Shown here: positions 1-8,495 of the stretch, in pieces
How the letters are laid out: each line of letters opens with the position of its first letter
How positions within the stretch are numbered: the first letter of the stretch is position 1
Assembly (NCBI RefSeq): GCF_001269885.1
Contig: NZ_LHVH01000018.1
Location: forward strand, 140,509 to 204,508
Reading direction: 5' to 3'
DNA length: 64,000 nucleotides
Origin: Pseudomonas kilonensis
Lineage (GTDB): Bacteria > Pseudomonadota > Gammaproteobacteria > Pseudomonadales > Pseudomonadaceae
Notes under the pieces: generated by a model
Databases searched by the model: none
What the model was told of the DNA's origin: nothing
What the model saw: the letters and a program-made list of their open reading frames with translations, nothing else
Made by a program: the position numbers and the translations under genes

Positions 1-292
1 CATCCGCGCCGGCATCGAGCCCCTGTACCCGATCATGCAGGGCATCCCGCGCCGTGAGCACCAGGCAAGGGATGCCAAGCCCGGCGCTGCGCAGACGCTT
101 CAACAAGACGAGCCCGTCGCCGTCCGGCAAGCCGCGATCGAGGATCAGCGCCTGGTAGGGCACACGCTGGATGGCCGCCCACGCGCCATCCATGCGGTTG
201 ATCACATCGACGGCGATCCCTGCATTCGCCAGGCCCGTGCAGACCAGGTGCGCCAATCGTTCGTGGTCCTCGACCAGCAGAATGCGGCTCAT
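1..292 (-). CDS. OmpR/PhoB-type response regulator, N-terminal part (gene runs off the left edge)
   Basis: The minus strand reads MSRILLVEDHERLAHLVCTG at its start and continues through DGDGLVLLKRL and PCLVLTARDA, which is a receiver domain: the acidic pocket (ED near residues 8-9), the phospho-acceptor Asp in LILDRGLPDGDG and the TAR signature are all present. Such proteins take a phosphate from a sensor kinase and usually control transcription through a winged-helix domain, which here lies outside the window. Its ATG overlaps the stop codon of the upstream MipA/OmpV gene as ATGA, so the two are probably translationally coupled. The cognate kinase is not visible. The receiver call is firm; the OmpR subclass (QseB/PmrA-like) is inferred from similarity. 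Confidence 0.85.
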   Translation of the reverse strand, partial: MSRILLVEDHERLAHLVCTGLANAGIAVDVINRMDGAWAAIQRVPYQALILDRGLPDGDGLVLLKRLRSAGLGIPCLVLTARDALHDRVQGLDAGAD

Positions 293-1089
293 CAGAAACG
301 GTACAGGTAGCCGAACAGCGCGCTGTTTTCGGTAGAGCTGTCTACCAGTGGGCTGTCCTTGATCTCACTGGCGAGGCTCGTCGCTTTGATATCGAGGAAC
401 AGAGAGTGGTGTTTATCGAACATGTAGTTTCCCCGGACGCCAAATTCGGTATTGAGGGCGGACTTGCCATCATAGGCCGCACGATCGATGCGGGCCTCAC
501 TGTCGCGCACGCCAAAATAATAATCGACGTATTTTTTGTCCTGCCACATCGCCGTCACATGGGGCGTGAGGGTGATGTGGTCGTCGAGCCGCCAGGTTCG
601 CTCCAGGCCCACGTTGAAGCGCTGCCCCTTGCTGTTGCCCGACAGGTCCGAGAGCCACTCGGCGCGCACGTCCACCAGACCGGTGTGCCACTCCACTTTG
701 GCCCCCGCCCAGAAGCCACTTTTGCGGTCGCTCATGCCATCGAAGACCCGCGCGTCGTCAGCGTCGTAGCCACTGAAGTCGTACTGGCCCATGAGGCTGA
801 AATCGATTTGCTGGGTGTCGCCGATCTCGAGTTGGGACAGCTTGACCTCGGCGTTTGGACCGAACACCCGCAGGTATTCGTTCTCGAAGTAGATCAGCGG
901 TATCGCCTTGTTGTCACGATCGATGCCGGTATAGGGCTGCTGGCTGCTGATTGCGCCGACCCCCAGTCCCCAGGACGAAGACGGTTCGGCAGCTTCAGGT
1001 TCGGCTGCTTGTGCGGCGATGGCTGAAGTGGCCACGGCGAGCAGGATCACATTCGGGATGGTTGAAACGGCTAAGTGCAGCAAATGCAT
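292..1089 (-). CDS. MipA/OmpV family outer-membrane protein
   Basis: A 265-residue protein with an N-terminal signal sequence (hydrophobic segment about residues 6-28 ending AAQAAEPEAAEP), followed by the family landmark WGLGVGAISSQQPYTG and alternating beta-barrel sequence ending in FGYLYRF, an aromatic C-terminal residue typical of outer-membrane barrels. MipA/OmpV proteins sit in the outer membrane; some scaffold murein enzymes and others are induced with two-component systems under antimicrobial-peptide or metal stress. A GGAG lies about 8 nt before the ATG. The gene overlaps the response regulator downstream by 1 nt, so its product may report to, or be controlled by, that two-component system. 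The exact ligand is unknown. Confidence 0.85.
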   Translation of the reverse strand: MHLLHLAVSTIPNVILLAVATSAIAAQAAEPEAAEPSSSWGLGVGAISSQQPYTGIDRDNKAIPLIYFENEYLRVFGPNAEVKLSQLEIGDTQQIDFSLMGQYDFSGYDADDARVFDGMSDRKSGFWAGAKVEWHTGLVDVRAEWLSDLSGNSKGQRFNVGLERTWRLDDHITLTPHVTAMWQDKKYVDYYFGVRDSEARIDRAAYDGKSALNTEFGVRGNYMFDKHHSLFLDIKATSLASEIKDSPLVDSSTENSALFGYLYRF

Positions 1090-1197
1090 TGGGGGGCTCC
1101 AACGGAATAGGATGAAGTGCGCGCCTATCGTTGAGCGTTTTCCCTTACTGGATGCTTACGGTTATCTGTCGAAAGCCAGAGATTGCTCCCGCTCGGC

Positions 1198-1316
1198 CGT
1201 TGTAGGAGCTGTGTAGGAGCTGTCGAGTGCAACGAGGCTGCGATCTTGTCCCAGACAATTGAGTCGCAAGCGAAAGATCAAAATCAAAAGATCGCAGGCT
1301 TCGCCAGCTCCTACAG
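1198..1316. repeat. Palindromic intergenic repeat, copy 1 of the GTAGGAGCTG family
   Basis: Ends read TGTAGGAGCTG and its complement CAGCTCCTACA, enclosing two copies of GATCGCAG/CTGCGATC. The whole stretch is nearly the reverse complement of 52990..53097. It is preceded by an extra short duplication of GTAGGAGCTG. It fills most of the 260-bp gap between the MipA gene and the ABC ATPase gene. Read as a REP/BIME-type element; no protein is encoded. Confidence 0.85.
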
Positions 1317-1349
1317 CAGCGCGAGCAAGCTCTGACCACGGGTCTGCGC

Positions 1350-2105
1350 TCAAACGATATCGTCGATCAGGATGTGGTGCTGTCCGCGGCTGCATCGTTC
1401 GATCCGCGCCTCGACCTTGTAGACCTTGCGCAGCATCGACTCGGTAATCACCTCCGCGCTCGGGCCGCTGCCCTGGGCGGTACCGTCGGCAATCACCAGT
1501 ACCTGGTCGGCAAAGCGCAGCGCCTGGTTCAGGTCATGGATGGCGATGAACACAATGACTTCGCGCTTGCGCGCCAGGGCCCGCATGAAGCCCAGCACCT
1601 GGACCTGCCGGTGCATGTCCAGGGCGCTGGTCGGTTCATCCATCAGCAGGATTTCCGGTTCGCGCACCAAGGTCTGGGCGATCGACACCAGTTGTTGCTG
1701 CCCGCCACTGAGTTCACCGAGGTTGCGGAACGACAATTCGGTGATGCCCAGCGCGGCGAGAATGTCGTCCACCAACTTCAGTTCATCGTCATGGACGGCC
1801 CAGCCCGGCGTGAGTTGTTTGCGCGCCAGCAGGACCGATTCGTACACCGTCAACCGGGCGCTGGCGTTCAAGCCCTGAGGCATGTAGCTAATGCCTTGCG
1901 GCCCCTTTTTCGAACCCTGCAAGAGGACCTGTCCGGGGCCTTCGATCAATCCGGCCATGCGTTTGAACAAGGTGGATTTGCCCGCCGCGTTGGGGCCGAT
2001 CACCGCCACCACCTGACCGCCGACAAAGGCTGCCGTGGTCACACCGTGAATGATCGTGCGCTGGCCGTAGCGGGCACCGAGGTTCTCCAGCTGGATCGTC
2101 ACCAT
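1350..2105 (-). CDS. Iron-siderophore (FecCD-type) ABC transporter ATP-binding protein
   Basis: A 251-residue ABC ATPase. Walker A is GPNAAGKST (about residues 37-45), the signature is LSGGQQQ, Walker B is [12 protein letters not shown] and the switch histidine lies in AIHDLNQALRFAD. The length and the FepC/FecE-like pattern indicate a subunit energising metal-chelate import across the inner membrane. It is the last gene of an operon with the permease (7-nt overlap) and the binding protein. Transport of a ferric siderophore or heme-like chelate is inferred from the neighbouring TonB receptor and FecIR regulators; the substrate is not readable from sequence. Confidence 0.92.
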   Translation of the reverse strand: MVTIQLENLGARYGQRTIIHGVTTAAFVGGQVVAVIGPNAAGKSTLFKRMAGLIEGPGQVLLQGSKKGPQGISYMPQGLNASARLTVYESVLLARKQLTPGWAVHDDELKLVDDILAALGITELSFRNLGELSGGQQQLVSIAQTLVREPEILLMDEPTSALDMHRQVQVLGFMRALARKREVIVFIAIHDLNQALRFADQVLVIADGTAQGSGPSAEVITESMLRKVYKVEARIERCSRGQHHILIDDIV

Positions 2106-3160
2106 GAGTTTTTCTTCCCGCCGAGGATCAAGGATATGAAGAAGGGCACGCCGATCAGCGACGTGACCACGCCGATGGGGAAAATGGCGCCGGGGATCAG
2201 GGTTTTGCTGATCACCGAACTGGCGGACAGAATCAATGCGCCGGTCAACAAAGACGCTGGCAGGAAGAACCGCTGGTCTTCACCGATCAGCATTCGCGCG
2301 ATGTGCGGGCCGACCAGCCCGATGAAGCCGATGGTGCCGACAAAGGCCACCGGGAATGAGGCGAGCAGGCTGACCATGATCAGCGTCTGAAAGCGTAGGC
2401 TGCGCACGTTGATGCCGAAACTCGCGGCCTTGTCATCCCCCAGGCGCAGCGCGGTCAAAGCCCAGGCGCGCCGGGCGAAAATCGGCAGGGTGACCAGGAT
2501 CACCAGGCAGATCACCCCGAGCTTGGGCCAGGTGGCTTTGGTCAGGCTGCCCATTGTCCAGAACACCACGGCGGCCACGGCTTGTTCGGTGGCGAAGAAT
2601 TGCACCAGTGCCAACAGCGCGTTGAAGGTGAACACCAGGGCGATGCCGAGCAGGACGATGGTCTCGGCGCTGACACCGCGGCGCAGGCTCAGGAAGTGGA
2701 TCAGCAAGGCCGACAACATGGCCATGATGAACGCGTTCACCGGCACCATGTACTGTGCCGCCAGCGGGAACAACGCCACGCCAAACGCCAGTCCCATGGC
2801 TGCACCGAAACTGGCGGCGGCGGAAATGCCCAGGGTGAACGGGCTGGCCAGCGGGTTGTTGAGGATCGTCTGCATCTGCGCGCCGGCCAGCGACAACGCG
2901 GCGCCGACCGCAACGGCCATCAGCGCCACGGGCAAGCGGATGTCCCACATCACCACACGCACCTGGGGCGATGCGCTGTCCGGCGAAAACAATGCGCCGA
3001 GCACTTCGTCGAGGCTGTAGCGCGCCGGCCCGAGGGCCAGGTCGAGCAGGACGCTGCAGATCAGCAGCAGCGCGAGCCCACCGAGGATGAGGCGCTTGCG
3101 CAGCACCAGGCGCCGGTAGGTGTCGCGTTGAACCACCAGGGCTTCGTTCAGCGAGCTCAT
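2099..3160 (-). CDS. FecCD family ABC transporter permease
   Basis: A 353-residue polytopic membrane protein. After a cytoplasmic lead of about 22 residues it has 9-10 hydrophobic segments. The family stretches RLPVALMAVAVGAALSLAGA, NNPLASPFTLGISAAASFGA and GFIGLVGPHIAR are present; the last carries the coupling-helix sequence that contacts the ATPase. Homodimers of such proteins form the inner-membrane channel for ferric siderophores, heme or cobalamin. Its ATG overlaps the stop codon of the binding-protein gene (ATGA) and its end overlaps the ATPase gene, so all three are one translational unit. Confidence 0.92.
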   Translation of the reverse strand: MSSLNEALVVQRDTYRRLVLRKRLILGGLALLLICSVLLDLALGPARYSLDEVLGALFSPDSASPQVRVVMWDIRLPVALMAVAVGAALSLAGAQMQTILNNPLASPFTLGISAAASFGAAMGLAFGVALFPLAAQYMVPVNAFIMAMLSALLIHFLSLRRGVSAETIVLLGIALVFTFNALLALVQFFATEQAVAAVVFWTMGSLTKATWPKLGVICLVILVTLPIFARRAWALTALRLGDDKAASFGINVRSLRFQTLIMVSLLASFPVAFVGTIGFIGLVGPHIARMLIGEDQRFFLPASLLTGALILSASSVISKTLIPGAIFPIGVVTSLIGVPFFISLILGGKKNSW

Positions 3161-4341
3161 GGCGTGACCTCTGCCGGGCGCAGGCTGACGGCGTAGCCCG
3201 GCTCATAAGGTACCGGCAAGAACTGCTCATGCAGTTGGCGGAACGCGGCATCCGGATCCAGGTCGGCAAACAACGTCGGGTGAAACCATTTGGCCAATTG
3301 CTGGATGGCCACGAACTGATAGGGGCTGTTGTAGAACTGGTGCCAAATGGCATGGAAAGCCTGGTCGTCCTGGGCCTTGATGCCGGCATAGGCCGGTCGT
3401 TGGGTGTACCACGCCAGTTTTTTCCTGGCTTGGGCCATGTCCGCGCCCGGGCCGACGCCGACCCAATGGCCACCGGGAGCAAAGGCTTCCCAGTTGGCAC
3501 TGGTGATCACCACCTGCGCCGGGTTGGCGACCACCACTTGCTCGGCATTCAACTGGCCGAACGTGGTGGGGATGATGCCTTTGGCGATGTTGTCGCCCCC
3601 GGCCATTTCGACGAACAGGCCGAAGTTCTCGTTACCAAAACTCAGGCAGCAATCATCGGTGTAACCGCCGATGCGTTCGATGAAGACCTTTGGCCGGGCA
3701 GGGTGGTGCGCTTCAATGACGTCGGTGACACGCCGAATCTGTTGGTTGCGAAACTCGATGAAGGCCTCGGCACGGGCTTGCTTGCCGAACAGTTGGCCGA
3801 ACAGGCGCATGGTCGGCTCGGTGTTCTGCATCGGGTTGTTGCGAAAGTCGACGTAGACCACCGGGATGCCCAAGGCGTCGAGCTTCTCGATGTAGCGCGC
3901 ATCCTCGGTGGCGTGCTGGGCTTCGATATTGAGGATGATCACATCCGGACGCTGGGAGATCGCCTGCTCAATGTCAAAGGTGCCGTCCTCGAACCCGCCG
4001 AAGGTCGGAATCCTGGCGATGGCGGGAAATGTGCGCAGGTAGGCGCTGTAGGTGTCCGGATCGGACTGGATCAGGTCCTTGCGCCAACCGACGATGCGTT
4101 CGATGGGGTTTTGTGTGTCCAGCGCCGCGACCAGGTACAGCTGGCGGCCTTCGCCGAGGATCACCCGCCGGACCGGGAGGTGGACCTTGACCTGGCGCCC
4201 GAGCAGATCGGTCACGCTGCCCAGGGCTGGATCCGCCTCGGCGGCGACAGCGTTGCGTGGCGCCAGGGAAAGCAACGACAAGCCGAGCCATCCGGCGAAC
4301 AGCAGGGTGGCGAGCGTGTGACGACGCAAAACGGTAACCAT
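3157..4341 (-). CDS. Periplasmic binding protein of a ferric-chelate ABC importer
   Basis: A 394-residue protein with a signal peptide (TLLFAGWLGLSLLSLAP followed by an AVAAEAD cleavage region). The mature part opens with VTDLLGRQVKVHLPVRRVIL, the usual beginning of class III (helical-backbone) binding proteins of the PF01497 type, and contains RPDVIILN and IPVVYVDF segments. It should collect a chelate in the periplasm and hand it to the FecCD permease. It is larger than typical siderophore-binding proteins (about 300-350 residues), with extra C-terminal helices around WYTQRPAYAGI. It lies 64 nt after the TonB receptor gene and is probably co-transcribed with it. Confidence 0.88.
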   Translation of the reverse strand: MVTVLRRHTLATLLFAGWLGLSLLSLAPRNAVAAEADPALGSVTDLLGRQVKVHLPVRRVILGEGRQLYLVAALDTQNPIERIVGWRKDLIQSDPDTYSAYLRTFPAIARIPTFGGFEDGTFDIEQAISQRPDVIILNIEAQHATEDARYIEKLDALGIPVVYVDFRNNPMQNTEPTMRLFGQLFGKQARAEAFIEFRNQQIRRVTDVIEAHHPARPKVFIERIGGYTDDCCLSFGNENFGLFVEMAGGDNIAKGIIPTTFGQLNAEQVVVANPAQVVITSANWEAFAPGGHWVGVGPGADMAQARKKLAWYTQRPAYAGIKAQDDQAFHAIWHQFYNSPYQFVAIQQLAKWFHPTLFADLDPDAAFRQLHEQFLPVPYEPGYAVSLRPAEVTP

Positions 4342-4405
4342 GGTTCAGGCCTTTACAGAAGCCGACCGGGACAACGGCGCAAACCGCCAGCCCGGCCCGC
4401 GGGTT

Positions 4406-6817
4406 TCAGAAATCAACGGTGGCGGACAATAGCAGCGTGCGTGGTGCGCCTTGGGAAAACGCACCATAGGAGGCGACCCCTGACCAGTAGGCGCGGTCAA
4501 ACACGTTCTGTACCGTGGCGCGAAAAGTCGTGGGCCGCTCGGCGATGCGCGTGGCGTAGCGGGCGCCGACATCGAAGCGGGTCCAGGCGTCCAGTGCCTG
4601 GGTGTTGGCCTGGTCGACGTACTGGCTGGCGGTGTAGATCGCGCCGCTGGTCAGCGTCAGCCCTTCAATGCCCGGGGTGTCCCACTCGGCCCAGAGGTTG
4701 GCCTGGACCTTGGGGACGCCCACCGGTGTGTTGCCGCGGTTGGCGGCCACGCCGGTGCGGGTCAGCTCCCCATCGAGCAGCGTCACGCCACCGAGCAGGC
4801 GCGTGCCTCGGGCCACCTCGCCGGACAGGTTCAGTTCCACGCCACGATTGCGTTGCTGGGCCTGGACCGAAAACACTCTGTTCGACAATTCACCGCTGGG
4901 CTTCTTGATCTGGAACAGCGCCAGCGTGGCCATGAAACGGTCGTAGTCGAGCTTGATTCCGATCTCCTGCTGGCGGGAGATGTAGGGTGAGAAAACCTCA
5001 TCCGCGTTGGTTGCAGCGGACGGCGCAATGTCGCCCTTGCTCAGGCCTTCGATGTAGTTGTAGTACAGCGCGACATGTTCCCAGGGCTTGGCAACGATAC
5101 CGAACAGCGGCGTGGTTTTGCTTTTGTCGTAGGACGGGATGGCAACGGTGGTGTTGAAGTTTTCCGACTGGACGTTCTGCCTGCGCAGCCCGAGGGTGAC
5201 TTGCAGGCGCTCATCGAGCACCGACAGGGTGTCGGCCAGGGCGACGCCTGACAATTGGCTCTCGGAGACTTTCGGTGTGTTGGGTTCGGCGAGGTTGGGC
5301 CGGGGCCGGTCGATCGGGTGATAGATGTTCGAGAGGATGACGGGGCCGGAAATAATGCCCCGGGACAACTCGTCGCGATAACGACTGACTTGCAGCACCG
5401 CGCGGTGGCTGACCGGCCCGGTGTCGAAGCCCAGGCGCGCGCCGGCGTCGACGGTGTAGCGCCGGACCTTGAATTGGTAATAGCCGGGATCTGATGACGT
5501 GTCGCCGGCTGCGTTGATGATGGTTGGGGTCTGGTCGGACATGCGCTCGACCTCGGATTTTCCGCCACCGGCGTGGGCAAACAGCGTCAGTTGGTCGCTG
5601 AGGTCATATTCGCCACTCAGCAACGCCGACTTGTCCCGGGCTTGGGAGCGGCCCCAATCCTGGCTGACACTGGTCCGGCCGTTGGCGGCCGATGGAATCT
5701 GCACGCCGGGGGCGATCCTGAAGGGCCGTGATGCGGCGTCGAACGCTTCCTTTTGATTGATCAGGTCCAGGCTCGTGCGCAGGCGATCCCCTTGGTAATC
5801 CAGGGAGATGGCGCCGGTGCCGACCTCTCGGGACTGCTTGTCGATGGCCGTGTCGCCCTGCTGCAGGCTGCCGTTGAACCTGATCCCGAACCGGCGCTCC
5901 TCACCAAAACGCCGGCTGACGTCGAGGTGGCCGCCCAGTTGCGAGTCCATGGCATAGCGGCTGGTGAATCGGGTCAGGTCCTCGTCGAGGGCGCGCTTGG
6001 GGACCACGTTGATCACGCCGCCCACGGCGCTGTTGGGCGACATGCCATACAGCAGGGCGGCGGGGCCCTTGACCAGTTCGATGCGCTCGGCGTAATCGGT
6101 GAACACCCGGTAATTGGACGCCACGCCATACACGCCGTCGAACGCCAACTCGCCGAGATTGCCTTCCCCCAGCGGAAAACCGCGAATGAAGAACGAGTCG
6201 ACAATGCCGCCCGCCTGGCCGGTGGCGCGCACCGAAGGGTCGCGCTCCAGCACGTCGCCCACGGTGACCGCCTGTTGATCCTTGATCATTGTCGAGGTGT
6301 AGCTGCTGACGCTGAAAGGCGCGTCCATCACATCGGTGTTGCCCAGCAGGCCAAGGCGTGCGCCGCGGGCGACCTGATCACTGGCGTCGGTGGGCGGCAG
6401 GCCGGTATTGCGTCTGCCGGCGGCATCGACGCTGATCGTCGGCAAGGACACCTGGCGCAGCACCAATGTGTAGCTGCCATCGTCGCGGGCAACCATCTCC
6501 ACACCGCTGTCGGCCAGCAGGCGCGTGAGTGCTTGCGCTGCGGTGTAGGTGCCGGAAAGTCCCGGGCTGACCAGGCCTTCGGTGATCGACGGCTGGAACG
6601 ACAAGGCAATGCCGGCGGCCAGCGCAAAGCTCGACAGGGCGGCGCCGAGCGGCCCGGGGGCGATGTCATAGGTTCGGGGGGCGATGGCTTCCAGTTGCAC
6701 AGGCACGGCGGCCAAGGCGAACGATCCGATGAGCGTGTTCAAGGCAAGGCTCAACAGCACACTGCGCATGACGGGCTTGGACGGACGATCCGGACGCAGG
6801 GGCCGTGCAACGAGCAT
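4406..6817 (-). CDS. TonB-dependent siderophore receptor with N-terminal STN signalling domain
   Basis: An 803-residue outer-membrane receptor. A signal peptide covers about residues 1-36. An STN (secretin/TonB N-terminal) domain follows (YDIAPGPLGAALSSFALAAG through about residue 120), then a TonB-box-like ISVDA, a plug domain (VTVGDVLERDPSVRATGQ, FFIRGFPLGEGN) and a 22-strand barrel ending LLSATVDF. STN receptors of the FecA/FpvA type bind FecR in the periplasm and so induce their own synthesis, which fits the fecR and fecI-like genes directly upstream. Its C-terminal half is strikingly similar to the receptor at 9968..12184. The natural ligand is unknown. The start was kept because its spacing to the shared promoter block matches that of the paralog. 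Confidence 0.93.
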   Translation of the reverse strand: MLVARPLRPDRPSKPVMRSVLLSLALNTLIGSFALAAVPVQLEAIAPRTYDIAPGPLGAALSSFALAAGIALSFQPSITEGLVSPGLSGTYTAAQALTRLLADSGVEMVARDDGSYTLVLRQVSLPTISVDAAGRRNTGLPPTDASDQVARGARLGLLGNTDVMDAPFSVSSYTSTMIKDQQAVTVGDVLERDPSVRATGQAGGIVDSFFIRGFPLGEGNLGELAFDGVYGVASNYRVFTDYAERIELVKGPAALLYGMSPNSAVGGVINVVPKRALDEDLTRFTSRYAMDSQLGGHLDVSRRFGEERRFGIRFNGSLQQGDTAIDKQSREVGTGAISLDYQGDRLRTSLDLINQKEAFDAASRPFRIAPGVQIPSAANGRTSVSQDWGRSQARDKSALLSGEYDLSDQLTLFAHAGGGKSEVERMSDQTPTIINAAGDTSSDPGYYQFKVRRYTVDAGARLGFDTGPVSHRAVLQVSRYRDELSRGIISGPVILSNIYHPIDRPRPNLAEPNTPKVSESQLSGVALADTLSVLDERLQVTLGLRRQNVQSENFNTTVAIPSYDKSKTTPLFGIVAKPWEHVALYYNYIEGLSKGDIAPSAATNADEVFSPYISRQQEIGIKLDYDRFMATLALFQIKKPSGELSNRVFSVQAQQRNRGVELNLSGEVARGTRLLGGVTLLDGELTRTGVAANRGNTPVGVPKVQANLWAEWDTPGIEGLTLTSGAIYTASQYVDQANTQALDAWTRFDVGARYATRIAERPTTFRATVQNVFDRAYWSGVASYGAFSQGAPRTLLLSATVDF

Positions 6818-6835
6818 GGATGGATGACCCTATGG

Positions 6836-6892
6836 ACGAGATGAAATGGTTATTCCTTTCTTTGCCAGTCGAGATCAAAAAAAGTATCACCT
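6836..6892 (-). promoter_or_regulatory. Promoter block shared by the two TonB receptor genes (copy 1)
   Basis: Read on the minus strand this 57-bp block begins AGGTGATACTTTT, contains TCGACTGGCAA and ends near CATTTCATCTCGT. It aligns without gaps to 9892..9948, with 42 of 57 positions identical by my hand count, and sits 18 nt before the ATG (19 nt in the other copy). The AACCATTTC part resembles half of a Fur box (11 of 19 consensus positions over the best 19-mer). A promoter read by the adjacent ECF sigma factor and/or repressed by Fur is inferred. Confidence 0.6.
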
Positions 6893-6916
6893 GCGCAGCA
6901 ACTATTTTCTGTGGGG

Positions 6917-7894
6917 TCAGGCTGGGGTGAGCGTCAGCCAGTAACCGCTCAAGTGGCCGGTGACGAGAACCGGGTAGGTCTGGACCAGCATGTTGAGCGT
7001 GCGCTGGGTGTCGCTGATAGGAAACGCACCGGAAACACGCAGCTCGGCGATGGCCGGGTCACAGCGCACGAAGCCTCGGCGATAGCGCGCCAACTCGGCG
7101 ACGAAATCCGCCAGGCGCATCTTGTCGGCCATCAGCATGCCTTGGGTCCAGGCGCCGACGTTGCGATCTGTCGGGGTCAACCGGCCAAAGGCCTGGGACG
7201 AGAAGTCAGTGCGCTGCCCGGCGTTGACGATGATCGGCGCGGCCTGGCGCGCATCGGCCAATTCAATCCGCACAGCGCCTTCGAGTACCGCCAGATGGGT
7301 GCGCGATTGCAGTTCGCGAACGGTGAACCGCGTGCCCAAGGCCTGCATCCGACCCTCGCGGGTACTGACCAGGAAGGGGCGGGCCTGTGGCGAAGCATCC
7401 GGTGCGGTCTGGACCAGGATTTCCCCTTCGCGCACCTGGATGAGCCGCTGCTGGGTGTCGAACAGGACGTCGATGGCCGTGCCGGTATTGAGGATGATGT
7501 GAGAACCGTCGGCCAGGGTCAACTCACGACGCTCACCAACAGCGGTGCGGTAGTCGGCGGACCATTGCTGCGATTGCGCCAGTTTCCAGCTGCCCCAGCC
7601 GGCGGGAACGACTGCCAGCAGCAACGCCAGTTTGCCGAGGGCCGCGCGCCGTTCGGGGCTGCTTGGGCGATCCAGCGCCGACATCGCCAACGAGCGTGGC
7701 AAACCGCCGAGCTTGTTTTGCAACATCTGCGCGCGGGACCAGGCCCGGCCGCGCTCGGGGCTGCTGACTCGCCAGCACTCCCATTCGGCGCGCTCGCTGT
7801 CGCTGAGCTCGCGTTCACTCAAGCGCATCAGCCACTCGGCGGCCTCTTCGAGGACCTTGGGGTCGAGCGGTGGCTCATGGCGACGGGTGAGCAT
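6917..7894 (-). CDS. FecR-family anti-sigma/signal-transducing protein
   Basis: A 325-residue protein with a cytoplasmic N-terminal DUF4880-like region (EEAAEWLMRLSERELSDSER), one membrane segment (LGKLALLLAVVPAGWGSW, about residues 88-105) and a periplasmic FecR domain containing VGERRELTLADGSHIILNTG and LEGAVRI. FecR proteins sense substrate-loaded STN receptors and then activate or release the partner ECF sigma factor. The ATG directly abuts the stop codon of the sigma gene (TGAATG), so the two are translationally coupled. A gap of about 100 nt with its own promoter block separates it from the receptor gene. Confidence 0.93.
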   Translation of the reverse strand: MLTRRHEPPLDPKVLEEAAEWLMRLSERELSDSERAEWECWRVSSPERGRAWSRAQMLQNKLGGLPRSLAMSALDRPSSPERRAALGKLALLLAVVPAGWGSWKLAQSQQWSADYRTAVGERRELTLADGSHIILNTGTAIDVLFDTQQRLIQVREGEILVQTAPDASPQARPFLVSTREGRMQALGTRFTVRELQSRTHLAVLEGAVRIELADARQAAPIIVNAGQRTDFSSQAFGRLTPTDRNVGAWTQGMLMADKMRLADFVAELARYRRGFVRCDPAIAELRVSGAFPISDTQRTLNMLVQTYPVLVTGHLSGYWLTLTPA

Positions 7895-8410
7895 TCAGTC
7901 CACCAGCATCAGGCATTGCACGAACGCCTGCTTCATGTAGCGTTTGACCGTGATCAGCGAGACGTTCAACTGCTGGGCGATGTCGTCGTATTTCAGGCCG
8001 CCGATCTGCGACAGCAGGAATGCCCGTTTGACCGGCGCAGGGAGGGTGTCGAGCATGGCGTCGATGTCGTGCAGGGTTTCCAGCACGAGGAAACGCAATT
8101 CGGGGGACGGCACCTCCTGGGCTGGCAAATGCGCGAGCGCCTCCAGGTAGGCACGTTCCAGTGCCTTGCGCTGATACCAGTTGACGAGGATGCCCTTGGC
8201 CACGCAGCTCAGGTAGGCCCGGGGTTGGTCAATGGCGGTGACTTGCGAGGCCAGAATGCGCGTGAAGGTGTCTTGCGCCAGGTCCGCCGCATCCATGGCG
8301 TTGCCCAGCTTTTTCTTCAGCGTGGCGTACAGCCAGCCATGATGACCAGCGTACAGCGCTTCGATCACGCGCAGATGATTGTCGTTGTTCGCGGGCAGGG
8401 TTTCGCTCAT
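7895..8410 (-). CDS. FecI-like ECF RNA polymerase sigma factor
   Basis: A 171-residue protein from the ATG at 8410 (MSETLPANND). Region 2 is visible as DAADLAQDTFTRILAS with PRAYLSCVAKGIL, and region 4 as LPAPVKRAFLLSQIGGLKYDDIAQQLNVSLITVKRYMKQA. This is the size and pattern of iron-starvation sigma factors, which direct polymerase to the partner receptor promoter. The reading frame stays open upstream to 8536, but that extension would overlap the MFS gene and would give an unusually long N-terminus, so the inner start was chosen although no strong Shine-Dalgarno is visible. A weak Fur-like sequence lies just upstream. Confidence 0.9.
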   Translation of the reverse strand: MSETLPANNDNHLRVIEALYAGHHGWLYATLKKKLGNAMDAADLAQDTFTRILASQVTAIDQPRAYLSCVAKGILVNWYQRKALERAYLEALAHLPAQEVPSPELRFLVLETLHDIDAMLDTLPAPVKRAFLLSQIGGLKYDDIAQQLNVSLITVKRYMKQAFVQCLMLVD

Positions 8411-8424
8411 GGCTGCAGCTTTTT

Positions 8425-8443
8425 GCAATTGAGAAGTATTCCC
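8425..8443 (-). promoter_or_regulatory. Weak Fur-box-like sequence upstream of the fecI-like gene
   Basis: The plus-strand 19-mer GCAATTGAGAAGTATTCCC matches the 19-bp Fur consensus at 11 positions by hand count and lies 15 nt upstream of the sigma-factor ATG. Iron repression through Fur would be normal for this gene class. The match is only moderate. Confidence 0.35.
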
Positions 8444-8495
8444 AATGCTAATGGACAACTTGTCCGCGACGCAAGCGGCATTCAGCAACCCTGTT

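Noticed and set aside
3229..4908. 559-codon open frame on the plus strand
   Set aside because: Antisense to the binding-protein and receptor genes, whose motifs and ribosome sites are clear.
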